Assembly (NCBI GenBank): GCA_963849115.1
Contig: CAWKGK010000003.1
Coordinates: 62,001 to 126,000 of the forward strand
Length of the DNA stretch: 64,000 nt
Reading direction: 5' to 3'
Origin: JACDAL01 sp963849115
GTDB lineage: Bacteria; Actinomycetota; CADDZG01; WHSQ01
Shown here piece by piece: positions 41,283-50,454 of the stretch (the first letter of the stretch is position 1; every line of letters starts with the position of its first letter). Below the pieces are notes generated by a model that saw only the letters and a list, made by a program, of their open reading frames with translations, was not told the DNA's origin and did not search any database. Made by a program: the position numbers and the translations under genes.

Positions 41283-41568
41283 TACCCGGGTTCTGGTAGA
41301 GAATTCGTTCGCAGGCACCGAAACCGAGGCCATATCAGAACGTCTCGTGGTAGCGCCCGCAAGTGGACGCTTCCACGCGCTGTCGTCCGAGCACCTGGCC
41401 GTGTCGGGGGAGTGGGTCGAGCCGGGCACGGTGCTCGGCGTGGTGGAGTCTCACGGTCACAGGGTGCCGGTCTGCTCCCCGTTCCGGGGCTGGGTCAAGG
41501 GCATGTTGGCTCTGCAAAGTCAGCCCGTGAAACAGGGCGACGCGCTCTTCTGGATCCGCGGGCACTAG
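41275..41568 (+). CDS. biotinyl/lipoyl-like carrier domain lacking the attachment lysine
   Basis: The 97-residue protein looks like a biotinyl or lipoyl domain of the BCCP type: VVAPASGRFHALSSEHLAVS, GEWVEPGTVLGVV, then FRGWVKGMLALQSQPVKQGD. However, the attachment region that should read MKM has ESHGHRVPVCSP, so no Lys is at the turn. It overlaps fabD by 8 nt and lies before fabH, where a biotin carboxyl carrier might be expected. It could be a non-biotinylated structural partner or a diverged carrier. Confidence 0.75.
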   Translation: MLDTRVLVENSFAGTETEAISERLVVAPASGRFHALSSEHLAVSGEWVEPGTVLGVVESHGHRVPVCSPFRGWVKGMLALQSQPVKQGDALFWIRGH

Positions 41569-41629
41569 GTGTACGGCCCGTCTTGGTGAGCCGGCCGGGA
41601 ACAGAAGAGAGCGAGCGGACCCTCCACTG

Positions 41630-42622
41630 ATGGGGGCGGCCATCACCGGGTGGGGGATCGCCCTGCCCGAGCGTGAGCTTCACAATGCCGAGCTGGCCCG
41701 TCGTCTCGACGTCAGCGAAGAGTGGATTCTCGAGCGCACCGGGATCAACAGCCGGCATGTCGCGGCTCCCACCGACTCGGCTTCGTCGCTCAGCACCGAG
41801 GCCGGCCGCGCCGCCTTGGAGCGCGCCGGGCTCGAGGCCTCTCAGCTCGACATGGTCATCGTGGCGACCTCGACCCCGGACGAGCAGATGCCCGCCACCG
41901 CATCACTGGTGCAGCACGCGCTCGGCGCGTCCGGCGCCGGCGCCTTCGACCTCAACGCTGCGTGCTCCGGGTTTCTCGTGGCGTTGGCGCAGGCAGGCGC
42001 ACTGGTCACTTCGGGTATGTCGCGGAGGGTGCTGGTGTGCGGCGCCGACCTGCTGACGCGGGTGCTCGACTACGACGATCCTCGAAGCTGCATCCTGTTC
42101 GGCGACGGAGCAGGGGCGGTCGTGCTCGAGAGCGCGCCGGGCATCGCCTTCGGACCCTTCCGTATCGTCTCCGACGGATCCAAGGAGCCACTTTTGCGCA
42201 TTCCGGCAGACGACGGCCACCTGCGCATGAAAGGCCGGGAGGTATACCGGCACGCGGTCGCGTCGATGTCCGCCGCCGTAAAGGAGGTTCTTGTCGAGGC
42301 GGGACTCTCTGTACCAGACATCGACCTGCTGGTCGCCCATCAGGCCAACGCCCGCATCGTGGAGGCGGTCGCTCTCCGGCTCGGGCTCGACCCGGCCCGG
42401 GCGATGCTCAACATCAGCCGGCTCGGGAACACCTCGGCAGCGTCGATTCCACTGGCGCTGGCGGAGGCAGTCGAGACCGGCAAGCTGCACGACTCGGACC
42501 TGGTCGTGCTCACCGCCTTCGGTGCAGGTTTTGTGTGGGGGGCGGGGATCGTCCGCTGGGCGGCGCCGGTTGCGCCCGAAGCAGACGAGGAGCTCGTGTT
42601 CGCGCGAGGTGCTCATGACTGA
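41630..42622 (+). CDS. fabH: beta-ketoacyl-ACP synthase III FabH
   Basis: FabH starts chains by condensing an acyl-CoA with malonyl-ACP. The 330-residue enzyme has the Cys-His-Asn triad: Cys112 in LNAACSGF, His in LLVAHQANARI and Asn in ISRLGNTSAAS, plus ILERTGINSRHVA near 34. Size and motifs are typical. fabG overlaps its 3' end by 8 nt. In actinobacteria FabH sets the starter unit (branched or straight); the sequence does not tell which. Confidence 0.96.
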   Translation: MGAAITGWGIALPERELHNAELARRLDVSEEWILERTGINSRHVAAPTDSASSLSTEAGRAALERAGLEASQLDMVIVATSTPDEQMPATASLVQHALGASGAGAFDLNAACSGFLVALAQAGALVTSGMSRRVLVCGADLLTRVLDYDDPRSCILFGDGAGAVVLESAPGIAFGPFRIVSDGSKEPLLRIPADDGHLRMKGREVYRHAVASMSAAVKEVLVEAGLSVPDIDLLVAHQANARIVEAVALRLGLDPARAMLNISRLGNTSAASIPLALAEAVETGKLHDSDLVVLTAFGAGFVWGAGIVRWAAPVAPEADEELVFARGAHD

Positions 42623-43352
42623 GCGGGTTGCACTCGTGACGGGAGCCGGGCGCGGCATCGGCCGCGCCATCGCCCTCGAGCTCGCCGGACGCGGCTACGA
42701 CATTGGTATCAACTACCTGTCGAACGCAGACGAGGCCAAGCAGACTCTGCATCTAGTGGAGGAGAACGGGCGCAGCGGTATCTGTCTGCAGGCCGACGTC
42801 GGTGAGGCCTCTGATGTCGAGCGCTGTTTCGGAGAAGTAGAGGAGGCGCTCGGCAGCGTTTCTGTGCTGGTCAACAACGCCGGGACGCGCCACGATGGAC
42901 TGGCTTTGTCGCTGAGCTACGACGCTTGGGACCGAGTGATCAAGACCAACCTCTACGGAACCTTCAGCTGTTGTCGACGAGCGTTGCGGCCCATGGTGAG
43001 GGCGCGCTTCGGGCGTATCGTCAACATCACCTCCACCGCCGGCCTCAGAGGAAGCCCCGGACAAGTCAACTATTCGGCCGCCAAGGCCGGCGTGGTCGGG
43101 CTTACTCGCACGCTCGCAAAAGAGGTAGCAGCCAAGGGCATCACGGTCAATGCAATTGCGCCGGGCCTCATCGACACCGACCTCACCAGCAACCTTTCGG
43201 ACAAACAGCGGGATCAGCTGGTTTCTTTCATCCCTCAGAAGAAGTCCGGCGAGCCTCGGGACATCGCCGCACTGGCCGGCTTTCTGTGCTCGGAGGAGGC
43301 CCATTTCATTACCGGTGCAGTGCTGGTGGCCGACGGAGGAATGATCTGCTAA
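42615..43352 (+). CDS. fabG: 3-oxoacyl-ACP reductase FabG
   Basis: FabG reduces 3-oxoacyl-ACP with NADPH. The 245-residue SDR has TGAGRGIGRAIALEL, VLVNNAGTRHDGLALSLSYD, Ser in IVNITSTAGLRGSPG and YSAAKAGVVG, plus NAIAPGLIDTDLT, the classic FabG substrate-side segment. The start ATG overlaps fabH by 8 nt. Position in the fab operon distinguishes it from the SDRs at 30953 and 34969. Confidence 0.95.
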   Translation: MTERVALVTGAGRGIGRAIALELAGRGYDIGINYLSNADEAKQTLHLVEENGRSGICLQADVGEASDVERCFGEVEEALGSVSVLVNNAGTRHDGLALSLSYDAWDRVIKTNLYGTFSCCRRALRPMVRARFGRIVNITSTAGLRGSPGQVNYSAAKAGVVGLTRTLAKEVAAKGITVNAIAPGLIDTDLTSNLSDKQRDQLVSFIPQKKSGEPRDIAALAGFLCSEEAHFITGAVLVADGGMIC

Positions 43353-43427
43353 CACGCACATAGTTTGGTAAGGGCAGCACTTCAGTAACAGTCAGCAAGA
43401 GCAGGACAAGACGAAAGGAGCAGACAA

Positions 43428-43682
43428 ATGGCAGCGAAGCGAGAGGAAATACTCGCCATCGTCAAGGAGCAACTTCAGGAGCGTGGCATCGACACGGCAG
43501 AGGTGACGGCAGACTCCCACCTCGCCAAGGATCTCGGCCTCGACTCGCTCGACGTCACCGAGCTGACGCTCGGTCTCGAAGAGCGCTTCGGCATCGAGAT
43601 TCCCGATGAGGAGCTCGAGGACATCGGCACCGTGGGCGACGCCGTGACTCTCATCGAGAAGAAACTTTCCGTAGGCGCATGA
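43428..43682 (+). CDS. acpP: acyl carrier protein
   Basis: The 84-residue ACP carries the 4'-phosphopantetheine on Ser40 in LGLDSLDVTEL, flanked by acidic helix II residues. It is very acidic, as usual, with VTADSHLAKD before the site and GIEIPDEELEDIGTVGDA after it. A good AAGGAG lies upstream of the ATG. fabF overlaps its stop by 4 nt. It is a substrate of the downstream AcpS. Confidence 0.96.
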   Translation: MAAKREEILAIVKEQLQERGIDTAEVTADSHLAKDLGLDSLDVTELTLGLEERFGIEIPDEELEDIGTVGDAVTLIEKKLSVGA

Positions 43683-44914
43683 CCGAGGTCGTCGTGACCG
43701 GGATCGGGCTCATTACGCCGATCGGAACCGGCACGGAGGCTTTCTGGAGCGGCCTGCTCGAGGGCCGCTCCGGTACCGCCGAGATCAAGGCGTTCGATGC
43801 CTCGGCCCTACCGGTACGAATCGCGGCGGAGCTGAGTGACTTCGATCCCACCGACTACATGTCGAAGCGCGACATCTCGCGCACCGACCGGTTTTCTCAG
43901 ATAGCGGTCGGCGCGGCGAGCCTCGCGTGGGATGAAGCAGAGTGCTCAAAGCTCGACGTCGGGGCCGAGCGCATCGGCGTGATCATCGGCACGGGCATCG
44001 GCGGTCTTCCTACGATCGAGCGAGAGCACACCAACCTGATCAACTCGGGGCCGCGCCGAGTGAGCCCTTTCATGGTGCCCAAGCTGATGCCCAACGCGGC
44101 GGCCGGCGCGGTCGCGATGAAGTTCTCGCTCACGGGCCCTAACTATGCTCCCACCTCTGCGTGCGCGAGCGGCGCTCACGCGGTGGGCGAAGCTTATCGA
44201 TACGTGCGCGACGGTCTCGCCGACGTCATGTTCGCAGGCGGCACCGAGTCGGCTCTTACTCCGCTGTCGCTCGCCGCGTTCGCGCGCATGGGCGCCCTGT
44301 CGCGGCGCAACGATGATCCGCGCACCGCGAGCCGTCCCTTCGACGCAGGCCGCGACGGTTTCGTATTCGGTGAGGGCGCGGGTGTGCTCGTGCTCGAGCG
44401 TAGAGAGGCGGCCGAAGCACGCGGCGTTCACATCTACGGAAGTATCACCGGTTACGGCGCTTCCGCAGACGCATTCCACATCACGCAGCCCGACCCCAAG
44501 GGGGCCGGCGCCGTGCTGGCGATGAAATGGGCGCTCGCCGATGCTGGGCTGTCACCAGAAGAGGTCCACTACATCAACGCGCACGGGACCAGCACTCCGT
44601 ATAACGACCGCGTCGAGACGATTGCGATCAAGGAGGCGTTCGGGCCCGAGGCCAAGCGAGTGCCGGTGTCGTCGACGAAGTCGAACACCGGGCACCTGTT
44701 GGGAGCCGCGGGTGCGGTCGAGGCGGCGGTGTGTCTGCTTGCACTTGAGCGACAGACGATCCCCCCGACCATTAACTGGAGCGAGCAGGATCCCGACTGC
44801 GACCTTGACTACGTGCCCGAGGGGCCGCGGAGCGCCGAGCTCGATTGTGCGCTGTCGAACTCGTTCGGCTTCGGCGGGCAGAACGCGTGCCTCGCGTTCC
44901 GTGCTCGGCATTGA
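43679..44914 (+). CDS. fabF: beta-ketoacyl-ACP synthase II FabF
   Basis: FabF elongates acyl-ACP with malonyl-ACP. The 411-residue thiolase-fold enzyme has Cys162 in TSACASGAHAVGEA, His in NAHGTSTPYND and the second His in KSNTGHLLGAAG, plus the C-terminal SNSFGFGGQNA. The ATG overlaps the acpP stop by ATGA. Normal length, no missing catalytic residues. Confidence 0.97.
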   Translation: MTEVVVTGIGLITPIGTGTEAFWSGLLEGRSGTAEIKAFDASALPVRIAAELSDFDPTDYMSKRDISRTDRFSQIAVGAASLAWDEAECSKLDVGAERIGVIIGTGIGGLPTIEREHTNLINSGPRRVSPFMVPKLMPNAAAGAVAMKFSLTGPNYAPTSACASGAHAVGEAYRYVRDGLADVMFAGGTESALTPLSLAAFARMGALSRRNDDPRTASRPFDAGRDGFVFGEGAGVLVLERREAAEARGVHIYGSITGYGASADAFHITQPDPKGAGAVLAMKWALADAGLSPEEVHYINAHGTSTPYNDRVETIAIKEAFGPEAKRVPVSSTKSNTGHLLGAAGAVEAAVCLLALERQTIPPTINWSEQDPDCDLDYVPEGPRSAELDCALSNSFGFGGQNACLAFRARH

Positions 44915-45233
44915 CGTTGTATCGATCGAGCGTGTCCGGCTGCTGCTGGAGTCGAGGCCCGGCCTAGAGAAGCGTCTGTTCACCTCGGCCGAGCGCGCCT
45001 ACTGTCACTTGCAACGAGATCCCGCTCAGAGCTTCGCCGGTACCTTGGCGGCGAAAGAGGCGGTGATAAAGGCACTGCGTCTCGGCCCCCTCGTAGCGTG
45101 GGCGCGCCGTATCGAGATAACGAGGGACAAGGTGGGCGCGCCGCACGCCTTGGTGGGGGGTCGGCTAATTGAGGTCTCGATCTCGCACGACGCCGGTGTG
45201 GCGGTGGCAGCCGCCCTGGCCCTGCCCACCTAA
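44901..45233 (+). CDS. acpS: holo-ACP synthase AcpS
   Basis: AcpS transfers 4'-phosphopantetheine from CoA to ACP. The 110-residue protein has VLGIDVVSIERVRLL (metal-binding Asp), FAGTLAAKEAVIKAL with the catalytic Glu and Lys, and a short C-terminus ending SISHDAGVAVAAALA. I choose GTG at 44901, which overlaps fabF by 14 nt, because the conserved GID motif follows at once. Last gene of the fab operon. Confidence 0.9.
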   Translation: MLGIDVVSIERVRLLLESRPGLEKRLFTSAERAYCHLQRDPAQSFAGTLAAKEAVIKALRLGPLVAWARRIEITRDKVGAPHALVGGRLIEVSISHDAGVAVAAALALPT

Positions 45234-45240
45234 CGCCCAA

Positions 45241-45259
45241 TTCAGCCGCAGCCCCGCTC
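45241..45259. repeat. 19-bp intergenic sequence, second copy
   Basis: Identical to 7951-7969. It follows the acpS stop by 7 bp and lies 81 bp before the ATG at 45341. Similarity beyond the 19 bp is weaker (CGGTC, CCCTGA, AAG spacing). Confidence 0.5.
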
Positions 45260-45340
45260 AGCGCGGTCTACCCTGAGCAAAGTGGGTCGGAGCTGGTGAG
45301 CTGTCGGCCGGGTCCTTTGCTGAAGGTTGGAGGTGACGAG

Positions 45341-45685
45341 ATGAGCGAAGAGCAGTATGTCGACATGGAGGGCATGACCGCTTGGATCGCCGAGCACACC
45401 GATCTTCCTCGAGCAACTGTGGGGGCCGCTCTCATGCTTGAGATGGACTACATGCAGGCGGTGGGGATACTGAACGACTCTGGGTGGAAGTCCCTCGGCT
45501 ACTACCCTGCCGGTCCCAAGGATCATCCTTTGGAGCTCGACTGCGACCGTCTGGCTCAGGATGCGGACCGATTGCTGGGCATTTCGGCCGAGACCGCGTT
45601 GGCGGTCTACGAAGCCGAGTCGTCCTTTCTGGAGATGCGAGGCCTGCTCACCCGAGGGGATAACCCCGACAGCCTTTCCCAATGA
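45341..45685 (+). CDS. hypothetical acidic protein
   Basis: The 114-residue product is acidic and mostly helical with no signal or membrane segment (EGMTAWIAEHTDLPRATVGA, MLEMDYMQAVGILND, then LAQDADRLLGISAETALAVY). The first part (DLPRATVGAALMLEMDYMQ) resembles a short helix-turn-helix-like unit, but I cannot name a family. ATG has GGAGGTGA upstream. It follows acpS by about 100 bp, containing the shared 19-bp element. Confidence 0.65.
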   Translation: MSEEQYVDMEGMTAWIAEHTDLPRATVGAALMLEMDYMQAVGILNDSGWKSLGYYPAGPKDHPLELDCDRLAQDADRLLGISAETALAVYEAESSFLEMRGLLTRGDNPDSLSQ

Positions 45686-45790
45686 GATTCACCTGGGGTG
45701 CCAAGAGCGCGCAGCGCGCGTCTAAGTACGCATTTCGTGCCCTGAGGTCCTCTGCGCGCGTTTCACTCCCTTGCCCAGCCGCGGCCTAAC

Positions 45791-46684
45791 CTACTTCGTG
45801 ACCGCGTGGCCCCCGAACTCCCGACGCAGCGCCGCCAGCACACGCGCCTGGAAGGAGTTCGGCAGGCGCGACGAGAAGCGCGCGAACAGCGCCGCCGATA
45901 TGGCCGGCATCGGCACCGCGTGATCAATCGCCGCCTGCACCGTCCAGCGCCCCTCGCCCGAGTCCTCGACCACTCCTTTCAACGACTCCAGCCCAGGGTC
46001 TTGTGACAGTGCGGAGGCCGCGAGGTCGAGCAGCCACGAGCGCACCACGCTGCCGTGCCTCCACACCTCTGCCACCTGGGCGAGGTCGATGTCGAACTCG
46101 GACTGCTCCAGCAGGTCGAGTCCTTCCGCATAGGCCTGCATCAACCCGTACTCGATCCCGTTGTGGACCATCTTCGTGAAGTGTCCGGCGCCGCTGTCGC
46201 CGACGTGGGCGTAGCCGTTCTCCGGAGCGAGCGTCGTAAAGATCGGCTCGAGCCGGGCGATGGGCTCGGCGGCGCCGCCGACCATGAGGCAGAAGCCCTC
46301 ACTCAGGCCCCATATCCCACCGGAGGTTCCGCAATCGAGAAGATGGATGCCCCCGTCCGCCAGCTCTTTCGCACGGCGCTGCGTGTCGGTGTAGCGAGAG
46401 TTGCCTCCGTCTACGACTACGTCGTTCTTGTCGAGCAGCCCGGCGAGCGTGGCGATGGTTTCTTCGGTGATGGCCCCAGAAGGGACCATCACCCAGACGG
46501 CGCGCGGGCCGTCCAATGCGCTTATGAAATCCTGGACGGAGGGAGCTGCAATGGCGCCTTCAGACACCACCTTCTCGATCGCGTCCGGGCTCACGTCGTG
46601 GGCCACGACTTCATGTCCTCCGCGAAGAAGCCGCAACGTCATGTTCGAGCCCATGCGCCCGAGGCCGACCATGCCTATCCTCAT
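45791..46684 (-). CDS. gnd: 6-phosphogluconate dehydrogenase, decarboxylating (short NAD type)
   Basis: It oxidatively decarboxylates 6-phosphogluconate to ribulose 5-phosphate. The 297-residue protein matches the short (YqeC/GndA-like) form: MVGLGRMGSNM for the dinucleotide, VDGGNSRYTDTQRRAKEL, DCGTSGGIWGLSEGFCLMVGG and FTKMVHNGIEYGLMQAYAEG with the catalytic Lys. It starts at 46684, overlapping the pruA stop by 4 nt. Linking 6PGDH and PruA in one unit is unusual; pgl (27208) supplies its substrate from elsewhere. Confidence 0.92.
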   Translation of the reverse strand: MRIGMVGLGRMGSNMTLRLLRGGHEVVAHDVSPDAIEKVVSEGAIAAPSVQDFISALDGPRAVWVMVPSGAITEETIATLAGLLDKNDVVVDGGNSRYTDTQRRAKELADGGIHLLDCGTSGGIWGLSEGFCLMVGGAAEPIARLEPIFTTLAPENGYAHVGDSGAGHFTKMVHNGIEYGLMQAYAEGLDLLEQSEFDIDLAQVAEVWRHGSVVRSWLLDLAASALSQDPGLESLKGVVEDSGEGRWTVQAAIDHAVPMPAISAALFARFSSRLPNSFQARVLAALRREFGGHAVTK

Positions 46685-48327
46685 GGTTGGGGGCCTTCCA
46701 TGTAGGGGTAGCGGTAGTCGGTAGGCGGCACGAACGTCTCCTTGATGGTCCGGGGGCTGACCCAGCGTATGAGGTTCCAAATCGAGCCAGCCTTGTCGTT
46801 GGTGCCCGAACGCCGGGCGCCGCCGAAGGGCTGTTGGCCGACTACGGCCCCCGTTGGTTTGTCGTTGACATAGAAGTTCCCCGCTGCATAGCGCAGGCGT
46901 GCTCGCGCTTCGACGACTGCTGCTTGCTCGGTAGCGAACACCGCTCCGGTGAGTGCGTAGGGACTCGTCTCGTCGACGAGTTCAAGCGTCCGCTCATAGT
47001 CGTTTTCTGGATAGACAAAGGCGGTGACTATGGGCCCAAACAACTCCTCCCTCAGCAGCTTTGCGTGAGGGTCGTGTGTCTCGACCACGGTGGGAGATAC
47101 GAAGTAACCGCGAGAGTCGTCAGTGTCGCCACCGGCAACAAGCTCGACATCGCTCGACGACTTCGCTTCTTTAAGCGCATCCGAGTGCTTGGCAAAGGCG
47201 CGTTCGTCGATCACGGCGCCCATGAAGTTGTTGAAGTCCGAGATGTCGCCCATCTCGATGCTGGGTACCTCGTCTGAAAGACGCTCTTTCAGGGCCGCCC
47301 ACAGATTGGAGGGGACGTAGACGCGTGATGCGGCCGAGCACTTCTGTCCCTGATACTCGAATGCCCCCCTAAGGATGGCGGCCGCGAGGGCGCCCACCGA
47401 CGCGCTTCTGTGAGCCACGATGAAGTCCTTGCCCCCGGTCTCGCCTACGAGCCGGGGGAAACTCTTGTAGCCGGAGATGTTGGCGCCGACCCGGCTCCAC
47501 ATCCAGTCGAAGGTCTTGGTCGAGCCGGTGAAATGGATGCCACCGAGGTCGGGATGCGACAGAGCCGCCTCGCCGAGCTCCGGCCCGGGACCGTGCACGA
47601 GATTGATTACGCCGGCGGGTAAGCCTGCTGCTTCGAGCAGCTTCATCGTGTAGTGGGCCGATAGAGACTGCGTCAACGACGGCTTCCACACCACAGTGTT
47701 TCCCATGAGGGCGGGTGCAGTTGCGAGGTTGGCCGCAATCGATGTGAAGTTGAAGGGCGTGACCGCGAACACGAAACCTTCGAGCGGACGGTAATCCATT
47801 TGGTTCCAGATGCCTGGTCCCGACAGCGGCTGCTCCTGGTAGATGCGGTGCGCGTAGTCGACGTTGAAGCGCCAGAAGTCGATCAGCTCGCAGGCGGCAT
47901 CGATCTCTGCCTGGTGCACGGTCTTCGATTGCCCCAACATCGTCGAAGCGTTGATCGTGTCTCGCCACGGCCCCGCCAGCAGCTCCGAGGCGCGCAAGAA
48001 GATTGCGGCCCGCTCGGCCAATGCGGTGCTTGCCCAATTCTGCTTAGCGTTCGCCGCCGCTTCGATCGCATCGCCGAGGTGCTGCGCGCTGCTCTGGTGG
48101 ACATCGGCGAGGACGTGTTTTCGGTCGTGTGGCTCGACTGCCTCGTAGAGAATGCCGCTCGAAACCTCGCGGCCCCCGATGACCATGGGGATCTCGATGC
48201 GTTCGCCGGACATCTCCTCGAGGCGCGTCTGCAGAGACTGACGCTCGGGCGAACTCGGCGCGTAATCCTTGACGGGCTCGTTGCGCGCTGGCGGAGGAGT
48301 TGGGTAAGAGAAGTCTCCGGCGGCCAT
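46681..48327 (-). CDS. pruA: 1-pyrroline-5-carboxylate (glutamate semialdehyde) dehydrogenase
   Basis: It oxidises glutamate 5-semialdehyde to glutamate with NAD+, the second step of proline (and ornithine) breakdown. The 548 residues follow the aldehyde dehydrogenase fold: VFAVTPFNFTSIAANLATAP, VVWKPSLTQSLSAHY, ETGGKDFIVAH with the catalytic Glu, and the nucleophile in EYQGQKCSAASRVYVP. The C-terminus has the family NDKPTGAVVGQQPFGG. No proline dehydrogenase (putA) is nearby; arginase (31744) could supply ornithine. Confidence 0.95.
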   Translation of the reverse strand: MAAGDFSYPTPPPARNEPVKDYAPSSPERQSLQTRLEEMSGERIEIPMVIGGREVSSGILYEAVEPHDRKHVLADVHQSSAQHLGDAIEAAANAKQNWASTALAERAAIFLRASELLAGPWRDTINASTMLGQSKTVHQAEIDAACELIDFWRFNVDYAHRIYQEQPLSGPGIWNQMDYRPLEGFVFAVTPFNFTSIAANLATAPALMGNTVVWKPSLTQSLSAHYTMKLLEAAGLPAGVINLVHGPGPELGEAALSHPDLGGIHFTGSTKTFDWMWSRVGANISGYKSFPRLVGETGGKDFIVAHRSASVGALAAAILRGAFEYQGQKCSAASRVYVPSNLWAALKERLSDEVPSIEMGDISDFNNFMGAVIDERAFAKHSDALKEAKSSSDVELVAGGDTDDSRGYFVSPTVVETHDPHAKLLREELFGPIVTAFVYPENDYERTLELVDETSPYALTGAVFATEQAAVVEARARLRYAAGNFYVNDKPTGAVVGQQPFGGARRSGTNDKAGSIWNLIRWVSPRTIKETFVPPTDYRYPYMEGPQP

Positions 48328-48435
48328 GGCGGCGGCTCCTTTGCTCGGGTTTCGCTCTCAGATCACCGTAACCGCGCTTAGCGCTGGGTGCCGTGCGAGG
48401 TTCGGCCGGCTCGGGCGGGTTGGTAGGAAGAGGGG

Positions 48436-49119
48436 ATGAGCGGATTAGCTCCCGTGCTGCAGACCGAGCGGCTGGGCCGCAAGGTCGGCGACCTCCACAT
48501 CGTGAAGAGCATCTCGTTCGAGCTGTGGGCCGGCGACTTTCTGGCCGTGGCGGGGCCCAGCGGCTCCGGCAAGTCCTCGCTGTTGCGCCTCTTGAACCGG
48601 CTCGACGAGCCCACTGAGGGGACGGTTTTCGTGGGGGGCCGTGATTACCGGGACCTGCCGCCGCCCGAGCTCAGGCGCCGTGTGGGCATGGTGTCGCAGA
48701 GACCGTTTCTCTTTACGGGAACGGTGGCGCACAACGTGGCCTTCGGGCCCACCCAGCGGGGCGATCCGGTCCAAGAAGGACTTGTCTCGAGCCTGCTCGC
48801 CAGAGTGGGGCTCGCCGGTTACGAGGAACGCGACGTCGGTCACCTCTCGGGCGGAGAGGCCCAACGGGTGTCGCTGGCGCGGACCCTGGCCAACTCACCC
48901 GAGGTGCTGCTCCTGGACGAGCCCACGTCTTCGCTTGATGACAGAGCCGTGAAGGATGTCGAGCTGCTGATCTGCAGCGTGCTCGCCGAGCCGGGGCTTT
49001 CGGGGATCGTCGTGACTCACGACCGCGACCAGGCCGCCCGCATGGCGAACCGGGTGATGATCATGGAAAGGGGAGAGATGGTGCGGCTCGGGCCGACAGA
49101 GGAGGTCCTTCGTGCTTGA
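48436..49119 (+). CDS. ABC exporter ATPase FetA-like (YbbL)
   Basis: The 227-residue ATPase has Walker A AGPSGSGKSSLLRLL, Q-loop VSQRPFLFTG, signature LSGGEAQRVSLARTLA and Walker B LLLDEPTSSLD, followed by the switch His in IVVTHDRDQ. With the following UPF0014 permease it forms an FetAB-type two-gene unit, which in E. coli helps iron export during oxidative stress. The permease ATG overlaps its stop by 8 nt. Metal specificity is not proven by sequence. Confidence 0.92.
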   Translation: MSGLAPVLQTERLGRKVGDLHIVKSISFELWAGDFLAVAGPSGSGKSSLLRLLNRLDEPTEGTVFVGGRDYRDLPPPELRRRVGMVSQRPFLFTGTVAHNVAFGPTQRGDPVQEGLVSSLLARVGLAGYEERDVGHLSGGEAQRVSLARTLANSPEVLLLDEPTSSLDDRAVKDVELLICSVLAEPGLSGIVVTHDRDQAARMANRVMIMERGEMVRLGPTEEVLRA

Positions 49120-49903
49120 ACGGTTATTCGATGAGGGAATCGCGTTGGGACTGGCGCAGGCCGGGGCGGTGTCGGTCCTGGTACTGGCCATGGTCCTCGT
49201 GGCGAGGCGGCAGGGAATCCACCTGGAGCGGGAGTCCTCGGTGGCGATGGTCAGGGGCCTGGTACAGATCGTGGCCGTCGGTTCGGTGCTCGTGCTCCTT
49301 CTGCGGGGGCCGCAGTGGACGAGCGCCCTGGTTCTCGCCGCAATGATGATCGCCGGCGCCACTATCGCCGCCCGGCGGGCACGGGGGATACCGGGGGCGT
49401 TCTCTATCTCTCTGTACGGGATCGCCTTCGGCTCGGGAGTGGTCATCGCCGGCACGACCTTTCTGGGTGTGATCGAACCCGGCATCTCCTCTCTGGTTCC
49501 CGTCGGAAGCATGGTCATCGCCAGCGCCATGAGGACGAGCTCGCTCGCTCTCGACCGCTTTCACTCCGAGGTCACAGGCCACACCGGAGAGGTGGAGACG
49601 AAGCTGTCTCTGGGTGTGGCGCCTGCAGCGGCCGCTTCTCCCTATGTGGAGAAGGCGGTGACGGCAAGTCTCATCCCCCACATCGACTCTCTGAGCTCGC
49701 TAGGGATCGTGTGGATACCGGGGCTGATGGCGGGCATGGTCCTGGCCGGGACCGACCCCGTCTATGCCGCGGTCTATCAGTTCGCGGTGATAGCTATGAT
49801 CTTGGCTGCCTCGGGGCTCACGTCGCTCGTGACCACCTTGCTGATCCGCGTGCACGCGTTCTCGGCGGCCGAGCAACTGGTTCTGCGAGCAGAAGCCGGA
49901 TAG
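49112..49903 (+). CDS. FetB-like (UPF0014/YbbM) permease
   Basis: The 263-residue membrane protein has about seven helices and the UPF0014 core: ESSVAMVRGLVQIVAVGSVL, then HSEVTGHTGEVETKLSLGVA, PYVEKAVTASLIPHIDSL and GIVWIPGLMAGMVLAGTDP. The ATG overlaps fetA-like by 8 nt. It is the membrane part of an exporter that, in E. coli, exports iron. No regulator is nearby. Confidence 0.92.
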   Translation: MLERLFDEGIALGLAQAGAVSVLVLAMVLVARRQGIHLERESSVAMVRGLVQIVAVGSVLVLLLRGPQWTSALVLAAMMIAGATIAARRARGIPGAFSISLYGIAFGSGVVIAGTTFLGVIEPGISSLVPVGSMVIASAMRTSSLALDRFHSEVTGHTGEVETKLSLGVAPAAAASPYVEKAVTASLIPHIDSLSSLGIVWIPGLMAGMVLAGTDPVYAAVYQFAVIAMILAASGLTSLVTTLLIRVHAFSAAEQLVLRAEAG

Positions 49904-49927
49904 ATCTCTCAACAAAGGAGCCGACCG

Positions 49928-50320
49928 ATGTTGTTCATCGACTGGATAGCGATCGATTGCGACGATGCGCCGGGCTTGGCTCGATTTTGGGCCGAAGCTC
50001 TCGGCTACACCGTGCTCGAGGACGACGATCCCGACGAGGTCATGATCGTTCCCCCGGCCCCCACCCCCGGCCCTCGCTTCCTGTTCCTGAAGGTGCCCGA
50101 GGGCAAGGTCGTCAAGAACCGCATCCACCTCGATTTGCGCTCAGACGATCAGGAGGCGGAGGTCGAACGGCTGATTTCGATGGGGGCCGCGCCCGCCGAC
50201 GTCGGGCAAAAAGAGGTCACCTGGGTCGTCCTCGCAGACCCCGAGGGCAACGAGTTCTGCATCCTGAGAGATCTCACCGACGAGGACCGGGCCGAGAGGA
50301 AGGCGGAGGGCATCCTCTGA
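49928..50320 (+). CDS. VOC superfamily protein (glyoxalase-like)
   Basis: The 130-residue product matches the actinobacterial glyoxalase_6 group: FIDWIAIDCDDAPGLARFWA at the start, RFLFLKVPEGKVVKNRIHLD with a metal-ligand His, and VVLADPEGNEFCILRDL at the end, where the last Glu is a ligand. Function unknown; many members bind small molecules. ATG with AAAGGAG upstream. It follows fetB by 24 nt, so cotranscription is possible. Confidence 0.88.
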   Translation: MLFIDWIAIDCDDAPGLARFWAEALGYTVLEDDDPDEVMIVPPAPTPGPRFLFLKVPEGKVVKNRIHLDLRSDDQEAEVERLISMGAAPADVGQKEVTWVVLADPEGNEFCILRDLTDEDRAERKAEGIL

Positions 50321-50454
50321 GTCCGCCCGCCGGGCCCCGCCCGGCCGCCCTTCCGTGGTGGCAAATGAACACGATGTGCGTCTACACACAGTTTTCCGTG
50401 GGTATTGACCTCGGTACGCGTTTGCCACACGCCCCGTCCCGCGGAGATTCGGGC

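Noticed and set aside
50321..50454. GTGGCAAA inverted arms in the gap after the VOC gene
   Set aside because: The arms are short and about 60 bp apart, with no clear stem; likely chance.
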